From the NCBI GenBank assembly GCA_905233375.1, contig CAJOEJ010000016.1, forward strand, positions 1 to 41,112: DNA of 41,112 nucleotides. The letters run 5' to 3'. Numbering within the stretch: the stretch's first letter is position 1; each line of letters starts with the position of its first letter. The translations under genes and the position numbers were made by a program. This document shows, piece by piece, positions 40,888 through 41,112 of the stretch. The notes beneath the pieces were generated by a model, which did not search any database, was not told the origin of the DNA, and worked only from the letters and a program-made list of their open reading frames with translations. The DNA comes from Paludibacteraceae bacterium (GTDB lineage: Bacteria > Bacteroidota > Bacteroidia > Bacteroidales > Paludibacteraceae).

Positions 40888-40919
40888 TTTGAGCGTTCCG
40901 TTTATTTGTCGTACCTTTG
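40888..40919 (+). promoter_or_regulatory. Promoter of the terminal gene
   Basis: TTTG (40888-40891), 20 bp, TACCTTTG (40912-40919), an exact match; the leader is about 20 nt. Confidence 0.85.
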
Positions 40920-40944
40920 TGGATTGTTCCAAATCTACAAACTT

Positions 40945-41112
40945 ATGACACCAAAAGACAAACAAGATGAGGCACAACGACATGCCCAAAGAAACTACGT
41001 CGTAAAAGAAGTTCGCAACCAGTTAGTCTCCCGGTTCAGTTATTCGTACACCGATGCCGACATCTTCATTGGCAGAATCTGGGGACTCGGAGAGCGAAAA
41101 ATCAGAGAAATC
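40945..41112 (+). CDS. Unrecognised protein, N-terminal fragment (cut by the window end)
   Basis: 56 codons are visible, opening MTPKDKQDEAQRHAQRNYVV and ending WGLGERKIREI at the window edge. It is rich in charged residues with no signal peptide. LGERKIREI could begin a helix-turn-helix, but this is a guess. The promoter at 40888-40919 supports the start. I do not recognise the family. Confidence 0.7.
   Translation, partial: MTPKDKQDEAQRHAQRNYVVKEVRNQLVSRFSYSYTDADIFIGRIWGLGERKIREI

Overview
The window looks like chromosome from a member of the order Bacteroidales. Every promoter I can recognise has the Bacteroidota form: a TTTG-like -33 box, a spacer of about 20 bp and a TAnnTTTG -7 box. 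The gene content agrees: a MurF-Alr fusion, DUF4293, an RseP/Dxr pair, LytTR, and secreted proteins whose C-terminal tails resemble type IX secretion (T9SS) sorting signals. Most coding DNA is moderately GC-rich, while intergenic DNA is AT-rich. Three secreted GH13 enzymes plus an apparent starch-binding partner suggest a polysaccharide-degrading, probably gut or rumen, organism. I cannot name the genus.

Layout. 1-730 has no convincing protein gene, but it lies behind a good leftward promoter and is dense in inverted repeats, so it may be a structured RNA. 800-1092 holds a tRNA-Gln(CTG) gene, its terminator and promoter, and a duplicated 3'-end fragment. 1191-11179 (minus) is a run of two deoxynucleoside kinases and four secreted starch-related proteins. 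11282-12106 (minus) is trmO. 12184-12475 is a tRNA-Phe unit with an unusually long structured leader; 12475-12890 holds two leftward promoters with no protein gene. 13061-20681 (plus) carries mfd, kdsB, deoD, an outer-membrane protein and yidC. 20700-22320 carries a minus-strand hypothetical gene and a small membrane peptide, divergent from a membrane LytTR regulator. 33261-22322 (minus) is a ten-gene run: fumarase, degenerate M23 protein, dxr, rseP, an acyltransferase, DUF4293, mscS, rlmN, murF-alr and an ABC ATPase. 33457-40572 (plus) has a 2-hydroxyacid dehydrogenase, a lipoprotein, pepT, gcvT, a patatin, a TetR regulator and an acyl-CoA synthetase. The window ends in a hairpin-rich stretch and the start of an unrecognised gene.

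The most unusual signal is a set of short repeats scattered through the window. One family has a 7-bp period and several sequence flavours (ATTGGTC-, GTACAAA-/GGACAAT- and AATTGTA-like). A second is a C/T- versus G/A-rich imperfect palindrome. Both lie between genes and also inside housekeeping genes (mfd, trmO, murF-alr, rlmN, gcvT, fumarase, patatin), where they add in-frame peptides such as [17 protein letters not shown] and [10 protein letters not shown], and sometimes supply start or stop codons. This resembles a Bacteroidales counterpart of cyanobacterial STRR heptamers and of protein-coding palindromic elements of Rickettsia.

Functionally, the amylase cluster makes an extracellular starch-degrading set sharing a ~100-residue N-terminal module. 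The long minus run is envelope and housekeeping genes. The TetR-acyl-CoA synthetase pair, with a palindrome at the synthetase promoter, suggests a fatty-acid-responsive switch.
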